Below are positions 41,326 through 50,763 of a stretch of DNA of 64,000 nucleotides, piece by piece. The position numbers were made by a program, and so were the translations under genes. The stretch is from Enterobacter_D sp963521185 (lineage in GTDB: Bacteria > Pseudomonadota > Gammaproteobacteria > Enterobacterales > Enterobacteriaceae). Location of the stretch: contig CAUQTV010000007.1 of assembly GCA_963521185.1 (NCBI GenBank), positions 62,001-126,000 of the forward strand, given 5' to 3'. The notes beneath the pieces are model-generated. The model saw only the letters and a program-made list of their open reading frames with translations, did not search any database and was not told the origin of the DNA. Position 1 is the stretch's first letter. The number at the start of each line of letters is the position of its first letter.

Positions 41326-41338
41326 GCGTGAGAACATT

Positions 41339-41413
41339 GCCGGGTGGCGGCTTCGCCTTACCCGGCCTACAAAACATAACCCCGTAGGCCCTGCAAGCGC
41401 AGCGCCGCCGGGC
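41339..41413. repeat. REP/BIME pair between yfbS and yfbR
   Basis: GCCGGGTGGCGGCTTCGCCT... (41339-41366) and GCCCTGCAAGCGCAGCGCCG... (41388-41413), two inverted imperfect palindromes between convergent genes. Confidence 0.85.
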
Positions 41414-41427
41414 GAATATTTGAATGG

Positions 41428-42027
41428 TTAAAGCGGCGAATCCTGGCTAATTTCATCCAACGACAAATGGAAACTCGGCACGAACACCGCCATAAAATAA
41501 TCCATCTCTTCGCTACGACGCGACGCGAGGGTTTTTTCCAGCCGTGATTTCGCCAGCGAGAATTCGTTATTACCGGCGGAAAGCTCTTCCAGGCATTTCA
41601 GATAGGCGCACAGCGCATCCGCCTGTTTCACCACCGATCTCTCTTCATCGCTGTACTGATGCTCATCGATCAGCGGGGCGAAAATATCCCTCAGTTCTTC
41701 CGGCACCATATCCACCAGCTTCTGCTGGGCAATTTTCTCAATGGCTTTGTATTCCTGCGCGATCTGCGAGTTGAAATACTTCACCGGCGTGGGCAGATCG
41801 CCCGTCAGCACTTCGGAGGCGTCGTGATACATCGCCAGCAGCGCAATGCGTTCCGGATTGACGTTGCCGTTGAACTTGCGGTTTTTAATCGCCGCGAGGG
41901 CATGTGCCACCATCGCCACCTGCAAACTGTGCTCGGAGACGTTTTCCGTGCGCACATTGCGCATCAGCGGCCAGCGGTTGATCAGTTTAAGGCGGGAAAG
42001 ATGGGCGAAGAAATGACTTTGACTCAT
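41428..42027 (-). CDS. yfbR: 5'-deoxynucleotidase YfbR
   Basis: A 199-residue HD-domain phosphohydrolase that dephosphorylates deoxyribonucleoside 5'-monophosphates, serving an alternative dUMP route. Metal ligands are H33 (SEHSLQVAM), H68-D69 (MYHDASEV) and a later Asp in QADALCAYLKC (~137). Same length as in E. coli. The ATG at 42027 follows AGGGTTACCT; the frame from 42060 is not needed. Convergent with yfbS, separated by a REP pair. Confidence 0.97.
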   Translation of the reverse strand: MSQSHFFAHLSRLKLINRWPLMRNVRTENVSEHSLQVAMVAHALAAIKNRKFNGNVNPERIALLAMYHDASEVLTGDLPTPVKYFNSQIAQEYKAIEKIAQQKLVDMVPEELRDIFAPLIDEHQYSDEERSVVKQADALCAYLKCLEELSAGNNEFSLAKSRLEKTLASRRSEEMDYFMAVFVPSFHLSLDEISQDSPL

Positions 42028-42115
42028 AGGTAACCCTGTCTGTAACGGCGACTGGATCACATTGTGCGGGGCGGGAAGGTAAGATGCAAATGCGTTTCGC
42101 CCCTGTTAAGGGTAT

Positions 42116-42141
42116 GCCGGGTACGCGAAGCGACACCCGGC
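42116..42141. repeat. Single REP unit between alaA and yfbR
   Basis: GCCGGGTACGCGAAGCGACA... (42116-42141) is one imperfect palindrome, just after the alaA stop on the minus strand. Confidence 0.75.
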
Positions 42142-42152
42142 AACAAACGCAT

Positions 42153-43367
42153 TTACTGGTGGTAACCCGACAGGAAGCGGCCGAAGCGGTGGATGGCCAT
42201 TTCGAGGTCATCTTCACGGGGCAGCGTCACAATGCGCACATGATCCGGCCACGGCCAGTTAAACGCGGTGCCCTGAACCAGCAGCACTTTTTCCTGCAAC
42301 AGGAAATCGAGCACCATTTTCTGATCGTCATGAATATTGAAGCGTTTAGCGTCGATTTTCGGGAACATGTACAGCGCGCCTTTCGGTTTGGTGCAGGAGA
42401 CGCCAGGGATATCGTTGATCAATTCCCACGCGCGGTTGCGCTGTTCATACAGACGCCCACCCGGCGTAATAAATTCGCTGATGCTCTGGTAGCCCCCCAG
42501 CGCGGTTTGGATCGCGTGTTGCGCAGGGACGTTGGCGCACAGGCGCATTGAGGCCAGCATCTCCAGCCCTTCAATATAGCCTTTGGCGTGTTTTTTCGGA
42601 CCGTTCAGTACCATCCAGCCCTGGCGGAAACCCGCCACGCGGTAGGTTTTGGACAGACCGTTAAAGGTGATGGTTAGCAGATCCGGTGCCAGGGGCGCAA
42701 TCGAATGATGCTCGGCATCGTCATAAAGAATTTTGTCGTAGATCTCATCAGCAAAGATGATGAGATTGTGCTGACGGGCGATTTCAACGATCTCCAACAG
42801 CAACTCTTTAGAGTACACCGCGCCGGTCGGGTTATTCGGGTTAATGATCACGATACCGCGGGTGCGCGGGGTGATTTTGGCGCGAATATCGTCCAGATCC
42901 GGGAACCAGTCGGAAGATTCATCGCACAGATAGTGCACCGCTTTGCCGCTGGAAAGGGAAACCGCCGCTGTCCATAACGGGTAGTCCGGCGCGGGAACCA
43001 GCATTTCGTCACCGCTGTTCAGCAGTGCCTGCATCGATTGCACAATTAACTCAGAGACGCCGTTGCCAATATAAATATCTTCAACGGTCACATCGCGCAT
43101 TCCGCGCGCCTGGTAATGTTGCATGATCGCTTTACGCGCAGAGTAAAGCCCCTTGGAATCGCAATAACCCTGAGCCGTCGGGAGATTACGAATAACATCA
43201 ACAAGGATTTCATCCGGGGCGTCAAAGCCAAATGGCGCTGGGTTGCCGATATTGAGTTTGAGAACTTTGTTGCCTTCTTCTTCCAGGCGTTTCGCTTCTT
43301 TCAGAACCGGGCCACGGATGTCGTAACAGACGTTATCTAATTTGCTGGATTTTTCGATGGATGACAT
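42153..43367 (-). CDS. alaA: Glutamate-pyruvate aminotransferase AlaA
   Basis: A 404-residue PLP-dependent aminotransferase, a main alanine-synthesising enzyme. Fold-type I signatures: NIGNPAPFGFDAP (~residues 39-51), INPNNPTGAVYS (~175-186), D207/Y210 in FADEIYDKI, and the PLP Lys K240 in TFNGLSKTYRVAGFRQGW. It matches E. coli AlaA (405) closely. It starts divergently from lrhA, far across a long gene-free region. Confidence 0.98.
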   Translation of the reverse strand: MSSIEKSSKLDNVCYDIRGPVLKEAKRLEEEGNKVLKLNIGNPAPFGFDAPDEILVDVIRNLPTAQGYCDSKGLYSARKAIMQHYQARGMRDVTVEDIYIGNGVSELIVQSMQALLNSGDEMLVPAPDYPLWTAAVSLSSGKAVHYLCDESSDWFPDLDDIRAKITPRTRGIVIINPNNPTGAVYSKELLLEIVEIARQHNLIIFADEIYDKILYDDAEHHSIAPLAPDLLTITFNGLSKTYRVAGFRQGWMVLNGPKKHAKGYIEGLEMLASMRLCANVPAQHAIQTALGGYQSISEFITPGGRLYEQRNRAWELINDIPGVSCTKPKGALYMFPKIDAKRFNIHDDQKMVLDFLLQEKVLLVQGTAFNWPWPDHVRIVTLPREDDLEMAIHRFGRFLSGYHQ

Positions 43368-44317
43368 GAACCTTTGACCTTTTAGCTGTTATCGCCACTC
43401 CCTGCCGTGGAAGTCAGCACGGAACAATGTACTCCCCCGAGTGCCCGTTTAGAAGCGTTTACAGAAGAAGATTTTGTCTTTATGACATTCATTTACGTGG
43501 GTTTTAACACTGCATTATTGTCATTTCCTTCGCTGAAGATATCAAAAAATGATGATTGAATGGCTATAAATAATGATTAATCCATAATTAATCGCGTTTT
43601 ATTCTGAAAAAATCCGGATGTTTAGTGTACGTTTCAGTTGGCTGTGACATGCTGTGAAGGCCGTGCAGAACCGGCGCTTAAGGGGAGCAATGCGTGGTGG
43701 AAGAGGGCGTTGCGGGGAGCTTAGCATGTGTAAACACATTGTTAAGTAGTATTAATGGTTGGTTCTATTATCAATTAATAATAATTTAATATTGGTGCAG
43801 AGTGGGAACATCGCGGTCAATATTAATAAAATTAGGCTACAATCTCGGGCGTTGATGCGATCAGATTATCCGCAATAATGCTTATAGCGATAAGGGTTAT
43901 AGGGTAAGATACATCGCTGGAAATGGTGGATCTCCTGTGATGTTTGACGGGAATGTCCACTTTTACATATATATAAAACGCTGTTATTTGTGGTTTTTAT
44001 TCTTATTGTGCATATACAGTGTCACCCTGGAGCCATCGTGGGTTATCGGATCTGGCGTTAGACGATATTGTAAATACGCAAAAAGAATTTACAGTCGATT
44101 GCAGATTTGTATATATGTAAGGATCCAGTAATAGACTAATAAGACCCTTGCTGCGCGGCGTGTGCGCTGACAAGCTTGCAAATACACAACTCACTTTAGA
44201 CAGGCTTTGCTTCAGGCCTGGACAACGCAGGACGCGTATTTCAAATGGAATTGCTTCACTCTTTTAAACACAGCAAAACCGGGTCGCGCGACACGTGCAA
44301 CCGGTAAGTGAAAACAT
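43368..44317. other. 950-base gene-free region upstream of alaA and lrhA
   Basis: The region is AT-rich in its middle (43740-44110), with runs such as TTAATAATAATTTAATATTGG (first 20 bases from ~43773) and TACATATATATAAAACGCTG near 43964. No open frame here looks coding; a 64-codon frame at 43937-44131 lacks a ribosome site and sits in low-complexity sequence. In E. coli, lrhA likewise has a long upstream region that carries distant promoters and binding sites for its own product and for RcsB. H-NS binding is plausible from base content. A further leader (44120-44317) is G/C-richer and may form RNA structure near lrhA. Confidence 0.6.
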
Positions 44318-45256
44318 ATGATAAATGCAAATCGTCCGATACTAAATCTCGACCTCGATCTGCTGAGAACCTTTGTTGCAGTCGCCGATCTTAATACGTT
44401 TGCCGCCGCCGCCGCTGCGGTGTGCCGCACGCAGTCTGCGGTCAGTCAACAGATGCAGCGCCTGGAACAACTGGTGGGGAAAGAGCTGTTTGCCCGGCAT
44501 GGGCGTAATAAGCTCTTAACGGAGCACGGCATTCAACTGCTGGGCTACGCGAGAAAAATTTTACGCTTCAATGATGAAGCCTGTACGTCGTTGATGTTCA
44601 GTAATCTTCAGGGTGTGCTCACTATCGGCGCATCCGATGACTCTGCTGACACCATTTTGCCCTTCCTGCTTAACCGCATCAGTTCGGTCTATCCGAAGCT
44701 GGCGCTGGATGTGCGCGTGAAACGCAACCCCTTCATGATGGAGATGCTCAAAGAGCAGGAAGTGGATCTTGTGGTGACAACGCATCGCCCCAGTCAGTTT
44801 GAATGCCTGACCCTGCGTAACTCACCGACGCACTGGTACTGTGCTGCGGAATACATCATGCAGAAAGGCGATCCGGTGCCGCTGGTGCTGCTCGATGAAC
44901 CCAGTCCTTTCCGCGATATGGTCATCAGTACGCTAAACGCGGCGGATATCCCCTGGCGTCTGGCCTACGTTGCTTCCACGCTCTCAGCGGTGAAAGCGGC
45001 GGTAAAAGCGGGCCTGGGCGTCACCGCCCGTCCGGTCGAGATGATGAGCTCTGACCTGCGCGTGTTAAGCCACTTCGATGGTCTGCCGCCGCTACCGGAT
45101 ACGGAATACCTGCTTTGTCATAATCCCCAGAGTCAAAACGAGCTGGCGCAGGTGATTTTTCAGGCGATGGACAATTATCAAAATCCCTGGCAATACGGCA
45201 ATGTTACCTCCGAAGGGGGAGGGGATAGCCTGATCGTTGAAGGCGATTTTGAATAA
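44318..45256 (+). CDS. lrhA: LysR-family regulator LrhA
   Basis: A 312-residue LysR-type regulator that in E. coli represses flhDC and so flagella, motility and chemotaxis, and affects RpoS and type 1 fimbriae. The N-terminal winged helix reads LDLLRTFVAVADLNTFAAAA, with the recognition helix AVCRTQSAVSQQMQRLEQLV (residues ~38-57). The effector domain follows from ~residue 100 (VLTIGASDDSADTILPFLLN). Length equals E. coli LrhA; the C-terminal 20 residues differ. It lies upstream of nuo, as in E. coli. The presence of flk and cheV in this window suggests a motile organism for which this control matters. Confidence 0.98.
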   Translation: MINANRPILNLDLDLLRTFVAVADLNTFAAAAAAVCRTQSAVSQQMQRLEQLVGKELFARHGRNKLLTEHGIQLLGYARKILRFNDEACTSLMFSNLQGVLTIGASDDSADTILPFLLNRISSVYPKLALDVRVKRNPFMMEMLKEQEVDLVVTTHRPSQFECLTLRNSPTHWYCAAEYIMQKGDPVPLVLLDEPSPFRDMVISTLNAADIPWRLAYVASTLSAVKAAVKAGLGVTARPVEMMSSDLRVLSHFDGLPPLPDTEYLLCHNPQSQNELAQVIFQAMDNYQNPWQYGNVTSEGGGDSLIVEGDFE

Positions 45257-45300
45257 CGCGCGAGCACAAAACTCGTAACAAAATGTAAGTGCGAAAATTG

Positions 45301-45330
45301 ACCACAGACAGTGGAAAGGCTGTCTGTGGT
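45301..45330 (+). terminator. Strong hairpin after lrhA
   Basis: ACCACAGACAG and CTGTCTGTGGT form a perfect 11-bp stem with an 8-base loop, 44 bases after the lrhA stop. It is followed by GTGATTATTG, with few T, so termination may need help. Confidence 0.65.
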
Positions 45331-45891
45331 GTGATTATTGCAGGACTTCTGCCGCCCCCCGCCTGAGCGAGTGCTTATGCTTTTGATTATCAAAAGTTTA
45401 AAGACTAATCTGTCCATTATCCCTGTGGCGATTGCTGCTATTCATAGCGTCCGGTCATGTTAAAAAACAAGTCCTTTTGTTGCCGATTTTTTGTGTGAAT
45501 TAACAAAAGCGTGTCACAGATCAAGAAAATACTCCCATTTAGGGGGAGGAATCCTTGGGAAATCCTGTCAAAATAAGAGGGTAATTTTTGTTAAACCTCA
45601 CAACGGACACGATTCAACAGCGTGAAAACAGTCTGCGGACTTTTACGTTAATGATGAAAAAAGCATTAAATGTTAATGAAATGGTGCCGATGTAAACTAA
45701 TGTGAGGAAACTTTTGTTAAAGTTGACAAAAGGTTATAGAAAGGAGTAAAAAACCCCATCATTTGGCTGTCTACGTTATATAAATTAGGGACAGTGAGTG
45801 TAAGGTTTTTTTTGTTCCTCCCCTTAAATCGATGTGGCGTTCATCTGCCGTGAAGAGCAGAGGTTTTAGCGCTACTTTTGATGAGTAAGCA
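45331..45891 (+). promoter_or_regulatory. nuo promoter and long leader region
   Basis: 561 bases without a gene. Candidate promoter parts are TTGACA at 45723-45728 and TATAAA at 45779-45784, but they are not correctly spaced to each other. The region is AT-rich with several TTGTTAA-type runs (45590-45750). In E. coli the nuo operon has a long upstream region bound by ArcA, FNR, NarL, IHF and Fis; the same is likely here, but I cannot place individual sites with confidence. Confidence 0.55.
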
Positions 45892-46335
45892 ATGAGTATG
45901 TCAACATCCACTGAAGTCATCGCTCATCACTGGGCATTCGCTATCTTTCTTATTGTTGCTGTAGGCCTGTGCTGCCTGATGTTGGTAGGTGGCTGGTTTT
46001 TGGGCGGTAGAGCCCGCGCCCGGCATAAAAACACGCCGTTTGAATCGGGTATCGATTCCGTCGGCACTGCCCGCTTACGCCTGTCCGCCAAGTTTTATCT
46101 GGTGGCCATGTTCTTCGTCATCTTTGACGTTGAAGCGCTCTATCTCTACGCATGGTCAACCTCAATCCGCGAAAGCGGCTGGGTCGGCTTTGCCGAGGCC
46201 GCAATTTTCATTTTAGTGCTACTGGCTGGTCTGTTTTATCTGGTGCGTATTGGCGCGCTGGACTGGACGCCTGCGCGTTCACGCCGCGACCGTGTGAACC
46301 CGGAAATCAGCAGTAACGCTAACCGTCAACGCTAA
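45892..46335 (+). CDS. nuoA: NADH-quinone oxidoreductase subunit A
   Basis: A 147-residue membrane subunit of complex I at the join of peripheral and membrane arms. Three helices: WAFAIFLIVAVGLCCLMLVG, SAKFYLVAMFFVIFDVEALY (with the conserved Glu/Asp pair in FDVEALYLYAW) and AAIFILVLLAGLFYLV. The loop RARHKNTPFESGIDSVGTAR is the conserved quinone-site loop of the ND3 family. Length as in E. coli. First gene of nuoA-N. Confidence 0.98.
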   Translation: MSMSTSTEVIAHHWAFAIFLIVAVGLCCLMLVGGWFLGGRARARHKNTPFESGIDSVGTARLRLSAKFYLVAMFFVIFDVEALYLYAWSTSIRESGWVGFAEAAIFILVLLAGLFYLVRIGALDWTPARSRRDRVNPEISSNANRQR

Positions 46336-46350
46336 CAGCGAGGCAATAAG

Positions 46351-47025
46351 ATGGATTATACGCTCACCCGCATAGATCCTAACGGTGAGAACGACCGTTA
46401 CCCCCTGCAAAAACAGGAGATCGTAACCGACCCTCTTGAGCAAGAAGTTAACAAAAGCGTGTACATGGGCAAGCTCGAAAACGCCCTGCACGACATGGTT
46501 AACTGGGGCCGTAAAAACTCAATCTGGCCTTATAACTTTGGCCTGTCATGCTGCTACGTTGAAATGGTGACGTCATTCACTGCGGTGCATGACGTTGCGC
46601 GTTTTGGTGCGGAAGTTCTGCGCGCCTCCCCACGTCAGGCTGACCTGATGGTGGTTGCCGGTACCTGCTTCACCAAAATGGCACCGGTTATTCAGCGTTT
46701 GTACGACCAGATGCTGGAGCCGAAATGGGTCATCTCCATGGGCGCCTGTGCAAACTCCGGTGGTATGTACGACATTTACTCTGTGGTGCAGGGCGTCGAC
46801 AAATTTATTCCGGTGGATGTGTACATCCCTGGCTGTCCGCCGCGCCCGGAAGCGTATATGCAGGCGCTGATGCTGTTGCAGGAGTCGATTGGTAAAGAGC
46901 GTCGCCCGCTCTCGTGGGTGGTCGGCGATCAGGGCGTGTATCGCGCCAACATGCAGTCAGAGCGCGAGCGCAAACGCGGCGAACGCATTGCGGTTACCAA
47001 TCTGCGTACGCCTGACGAGATTTAA
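46351..47025 (+). CDS. nuoB: NADH-quinone oxidoreductase subunit B
   Basis: A 224-residue peripheral subunit that holds the terminal 4Fe-4S cluster N2, which passes electrons to quinone. The ligands are the tandem C67-C68 (GLSCCYVEM), C133 (MGACANSGG) and C162 (IPGCPPRPE). It is four residues longer than the E. coli form (220), the extra residues lying near positions 41-46 (KLENALHDMV). The start has GCGAGGCAATAAG before it, 15 bases after nuoA. Confidence 0.98.
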   Translation: MDYTLTRIDPNGENDRYPLQKQEIVTDPLEQEVNKSVYMGKLENALHDMVNWGRKNSIWPYNFGLSCCYVEMVTSFTAVHDVARFGAEVLRASPRQADLMVVAGTCFTKMAPVIQRLYDQMLEPKWVISMGACANSGGMYDIYSVVQGVDKFIPVDVYIPGCPPRPEAYMQALMLLQESIGKERRPLSWVVGDQGVYRANMQSERERKRGERIAVTNLRTPDEI

Positions 47026-47112
47026 TTTGCGCCTGTGGGCCGTGGAGAACTCCTTCGCATAACAAACAAATAGCGCGAAGCCACGCCCGACAGTCACCAC
47101 GGACCCTTTGCA

Positions 47113-48915
47113 ATGGTGAACAATATGACCGACTTAACCGCGCAAGACGCCGCATGGCAGACCCGGGATCACCTTGATGATCCGGTCATCGGCGAGTTGC
47201 GCAACCGTTTTGGGCCGGATGCCTTTACCGTTCAGCCGACCCGCACCGGGGTACCCGTTGTTTGGGTTAAGCGTGAACAGTTACTGGAAGTTGGCGATTT
47301 CTTAAAGAAACTGCCAAAACCTTACGTCATGCTGTTTGACTTACACGGCATGGACGAGCGTCTGCGCACACACCGTGACGGTTTACCCGCCGCGGATTTT
47401 TCCGTTTTCTACCACTTGATCTCAATAGAGCGTAATCGCGATATCATGCTCAAGGTGGCCTTGTCTGAAAACGATCTGAACGTGCCGACATTCACCAAAC
47501 TTTTCCCGAACGCCAACTGGTATGAGCGTGAAACCTGGGAGATGTTTGGCATCAATATCGAAGGTCACCCGCACCTGACGCGCATCATGATGCCGTCAAC
47601 CTGGGAAGGCCACCCGCTGCGTAAAGACTATCCGGCGCGCGCCACCGAATTCGATCCGTTTGAGCTGACCAAAGCCAAGCAGGATCTGGAAATGGAAGCG
47701 CTGACCTTTAAGCCGGAAGACTGGGGCATGAAGCGCAGTACCGAAAACGAGGACTTTATGTTCCTCAACCTCGGTCCTAACCACCCGTCCGCGCACGGTG
47801 CGTTCCGTATTATTCTCCAGCTTGATGGCGAAGAGATCGTCGACTGCGTGCCAGATATCGGCTATCACCACCGTGGTGCGGAGAAGATGGGCGAGCGTCA
47901 GTCCTGGCACAGCTACATTCCGTACACCGACCGTATTGAGTACCTCGGCGGCTGCGTGAACGAAATGCCGTACGTGCTGGCGGTGGAAAAACTGGCGGGC
48001 ATCAAAGTGCCTGAGCGCGTGGACGTGATCCGCGTTATGCTCTCCGAGCTGTTCCGCATCAACAGTCACCTGCTCTATATCTCGACCTTTATTCAGGACG
48101 TCGGTGCCATGACGCCGGTATTCTTCGCCTTTACCGATCGTCAGAAAATCTACGATCTGGTGGAAGCGATCACCGGTTTCCGTATGCACCCGGCGTGGTT
48201 CCGTATCGGCGGCGTGGCGCACGATTTACCGCGCGGCTGGGATCGTCTGCTGCGTGAGTTCCTCGACTGGATGCCGAAGCGTCTGGCCTCTTACGAGAAA
48301 GCCGCGCTGCGCAACACCATTCTGATTGGCCGTTCCAAAGGCGTTGCCGCTTACGGTGCGAAAGAAGCGCTGGAGTGGGGCACCACCGGGGCTGGCCTGC
48401 GTGCAACCGGTATCGACTTCGATATCCGTAAAGCGCGTCCTTATTCTGGCTATGAAAACTTCGACTTTGAAGTGCCGTTGGGCGGTGGCGTTTCCGACTG
48501 CTACACCCGCGTGATGCTGAAAGTGGAAGAGCTGCGCCAGAGTCTGCGCATCCTTGAGCAGTGCCTCAATAACATGCCGGAAGGCCCGTTCAAAGCGGAT
48601 CACCCGCTGACCACGCCGCCACCGAAAGAGCGCACGCTGCAACATATCGAAACCCTGATTACTCACTTCTTGCAGGTTTCCTGGGGTCCGGTCATGCCGG
48701 CTAACGAATCCTTCCAGATGATCGAGGCAACCAAGGGTATTAACAGTTACTACCTGACCAGCGACGGCAGCACCATGAGCTATCGCACCCGCGTGCGTAC
48801 GCCGAGCTTTGCGCATTTGCAGCAGATCCCGTCGGCAATCCGCGGCAGCCTGGTATCAGACCTTATCGTCTATCTGGGTAGTATCGATTTTGTTATGTCA
48901 GATGTGGACCGCTAA
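47113..48915 (+). CDS. nuoC: NADH-quinone oxidoreductase fused subunits C and D
   Basis: A 600-residue protein joining the 30-kDa subunit (NuoC, ~residues 1-190) to the 49-kDa subunit (NuoD, ~210-600), a fusion characteristic of enterobacteria (nuoCD). The C part has the signature ERETWEMFGINIEGHPHLTR with LRKDYP. The D part has LNLGPNHPSAHGAFRIILQL, with the quinone-site His in HPSAHG, then DIGYHHRGAEKMGERQSWH and the C-terminal GSIDFVMSDVDR. The D part lines the quinone pocket together with NuoB. Confidence 0.98.
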   Translation: MVNNMTDLTAQDAAWQTRDHLDDPVIGELRNRFGPDAFTVQPTRTGVPVVWVKREQLLEVGDFLKKLPKPYVMLFDLHGMDERLRTHRDGLPAADFSVFYHLISIERNRDIMLKVALSENDLNVPTFTKLFPNANWYERETWEMFGINIEGHPHLTRIMMPSTWEGHPLRKDYPARATEFDPFELTKAKQDLEMEALTFKPEDWGMKRSTENEDFMFLNLGPNHPSAHGAFRIILQLDGEEIVDCVPDIGYHHRGAEKMGERQSWHSYIPYTDRIEYLGGCVNEMPYVLAVEKLAGIKVPERVDVIRVMLSELFRINSHLLYISTFIQDVGAMTPVFFAFTDRQKIYDLVEAITGFRMHPAWFRIGGVAHDLPRGWDRLLREFLDWMPKRLASYEKAALRNTILIGRSKGVAAYGAKEALEWGTTGAGLRATGIDFDIRKARPYSGYENFDFEVPLGGGVSDCYTRVMLKVEELRQSLRILEQCLNNMPEGPFKADHPLTTPPPKERTLQHIETLITHFLQVSWGPVMPANESFQMIEATKGINSYYLTSDGSTMSYRTRVRTPSFAHLQQIPSAIRGSLVSDLIVYLGSIDFVMSDVDR

Positions 48916-48917
48916 TT

Positions 48918-49418
48918 ATGCACGAGAATCAACAACCACAGACCGAGGCTTTTGAACTGAGTGCGCTTGAGCGTGACGCGATTGAGCACGAAAAGCATCA
49001 CTATGAAGATCCGCGCGCGGCCTCTATCGAAGCGCTGAAGATCGTTCAGAAACAGCGTGGCTGGGTACCCGATGGCGCGATCTACGCGATCGCTGAGGTG
49101 CTGGATATCCCCGCCAGCGACGTCGAAGGTGTGGCAACGTTCTACAGCCAGATCTTCCGCCAGCCGGTTGGCCGCCATGTGATCCGCTACTGCGACAGCG
49201 TGGTGTGCCACATTACCGGTTACCAGGGTATTCAGGCGGCGCTTGAGAAAAAACTCAACATCAAGCCGGGCCAGACCACCTTTGATGGTCGCTTTACGCT
49301 GCTGCCGACCTGCTGTCTGGGCAACTGCGATAAAGGCCCGAACATGATGATTGACGAGGACACTCACAGCCATCTGACGCCGGAATCGATCCCCGATCTG
49401 CTGGAGCGGTATAAATGA
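48918..49418 (+). CDS. nuoE: NADH-quinone oxidoreductase subunit E
   Basis: A 166-residue peripheral subunit carrying 2Fe-2S cluster N1a in a thioredoxin-like fold. The ligands are C92 and C97 (YCDSVVCHI) and C133 and C137 (TCCLGNCDKG). It starts 2 bases after nuoCD and its stop overlaps the nuoF start (ATGA), so NuoE and NuoF, which form the NADH dehydrogenase module with NuoG, are translationally coupled. Confidence 0.98.
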   Translation: MHENQQPQTEAFELSALERDAIEHEKHHYEDPRAASIEALKIVQKQRGWVPDGAIYAIAEVLDIPASDVEGVATFYSQIFRQPVGRHVIRYCDSVVCHITGYQGIQAALEKKLNIKPGQTTFDGRFTLLPTCCLGNCDKGPNMMIDEDTHSHLTPESIPDLLERYK

Positions 49419-50752
49419 AAAACGTTATCCGTACTCCCGAAATGCATCCGCTGACCTGGCGTCTGCGGGAAGATAAACAGCCGGTTTGGCTCGAAGAGTA
49501 TGAGAGCAAAAACGGCTACGCGGGTGCGCGTAAAGCGCTCTCCGGCATGGCACCTGACGACATCGTTAACGCGGTGAAAGAGTCCGGCCTGAAAGGGCGC
49601 GGCGGTGCGGGCTTCTCCACGGGGCTGAAGTGGAGCCTGATGCCGAAAGATGAATCCATGAACATCCGTTACCTGCTGTGTAACGCCGATGAAATGGAGC
49701 CGGGCACCTATAAAGACCGCCTGTTGATGGAACAGCTGCCGCACCTGCTGGTGGAAGGCATGTTGATTTCCGCGTTCGCGCTAAAAGCGTACCGTGGTTA
49801 CATCTTCCTGCGTGGCGAATACATCGAAGCCGCCGTTCACCTGCGCCGTGCCATTGCCGAAGCCACCGAAGCCGGTCTGCTTGGCAAGAACATTCTCGGC
49901 ACCGGTTTTGACTTCGAGCTGTTCGTGCACACCGGCGCGGGCCGTTATATCTGCGGTGAAGAGACCGCGCTGATTAACTCGCTGGAAGGCCGCCGTGCTA
50001 ACCCGCGTTCTAAACCGCCATTCCCGGCAAGCTCCGGCGTGTGGGGCAAACCGACCTGTGTCAACAACGTCGAAACCCTGTGCAACGTCCCGGCTATCCT
50101 CGCGAACGGCGTGGAGTGGTATCAGGGCATCTCGCAGAGTAAAGATGCGGGAACCAAACTGATGGGCTTCTCCGGTCGCGTGAAGAATCCGGGCCTGTGG
50201 GAGCTGCCATTTGGCACCACCGCGCGTGAAATCCTCGAAGATTACGCGGGCGGCATGCGCGATGGCCTCAAATTCAAAGCCTGGCAGCCGGGCGGTGCGG
50301 GAACCGACTTCTTAACGGAAGCGCACCTCGATTTGCCAATGGAATTCGAAAGCATCGGTAAAGCGGGCAGCCGTTTAGGTACGGCGCTGGCGATGGCCGT
50401 CGATCACGAAATCGGCATGGTCGGACTGGTGCGTAACCTGGAAGAGTTCTTCGCCCGTGAGTCCTGCGGCTGGTGTACACCGTGCCGTGATGGGCTGCCG
50501 TGGAGCGTCAAAATTCTGCGGGCGATTGAGCGCGGAGAAGGCCAGCCTGGAGACATCGAGACACTTGAGCAACTGTGTCGATTCTTAGGGCCGGGGAAAA
50601 CCTTCTGTGCGCATGCGCCAGGCGCGGTAGAGCCTCTCCAGAGTGCAATTAAATATTTCCGCGACGAATTCGAAGCTGGCATCAAACAGCCGTTCAGCAA
50701 TACCCATGTGATTAACGGTATTCAGCCGAACCTGTTGAAAGCTCGCTGGTGA
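49415..50752 (+). CDS. nuoF: NADH-quinone oxidoreductase subunit F
   Basis: A 445-residue flavoprotein that oxidises NADH with FMN and passes electrons to 4Fe-4S cluster N3. The FMN/NADH site includes GLKGRGGAGFSTGLKWSLMP (residues ~59-78) and GAGRYICGEETALINSLEG (~172-190). The N3 ligands are in ESCGWCTPCRDG (~350-361) and a later Cys in LEQLCRFLG. Same length as in E. coli. The gap to nuoG is 157 bases instead of the usual few, because an 80-bp palindromic repeat lies in it. Confidence 0.98.
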   Translation: MKNVIRTPEMHPLTWRLREDKQPVWLEEYESKNGYAGARKALSGMAPDDIVNAVKESGLKGRGGAGFSTGLKWSLMPKDESMNIRYLLCNADEMEPGTYKDRLLMEQLPHLLVEGMLISAFALKAYRGYIFLRGEYIEAAVHLRRAIAEATEAGLLGKNILGTGFDFELFVHTGAGRYICGEETALINSLEGRRANPRSKPPFPASSGVWGKPTCVNNVETLCNVPAILANGVEWYQGISQSKDAGTKLMGFSGRVKNPGLWELPFGTTAREILEDYAGGMRDGLKFKAWQPGGAGTDFLTEAHLDLPMEFESIGKAGSRLGTALAMAVDHEIGMVGLVRNLEEFFARESCGWCTPCRDGLPWSVKILRAIERGEGQPGDIETLEQLCRFLGPGKTFCAHAPGAVEPLQSAIKYFRDEFEAGIKQPFSNTHVINGIQPNLLKARW

Positions 50753-50763
50753 TTGTTTTTTCA

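Noticed and set aside
43937..44131. 64-codon open frame upstream of lrhA
   Set aside because: It has no ribosome site and an aromatic-rich, low-complexity translation in AT-rich DNA; a regulatory region explains it better.
45178..45417. 79-codon minus-strand frame at the end of lrhA
   Set aside because: It overlaps lrhA and a terminator hairpin, and shows no family resemblance.
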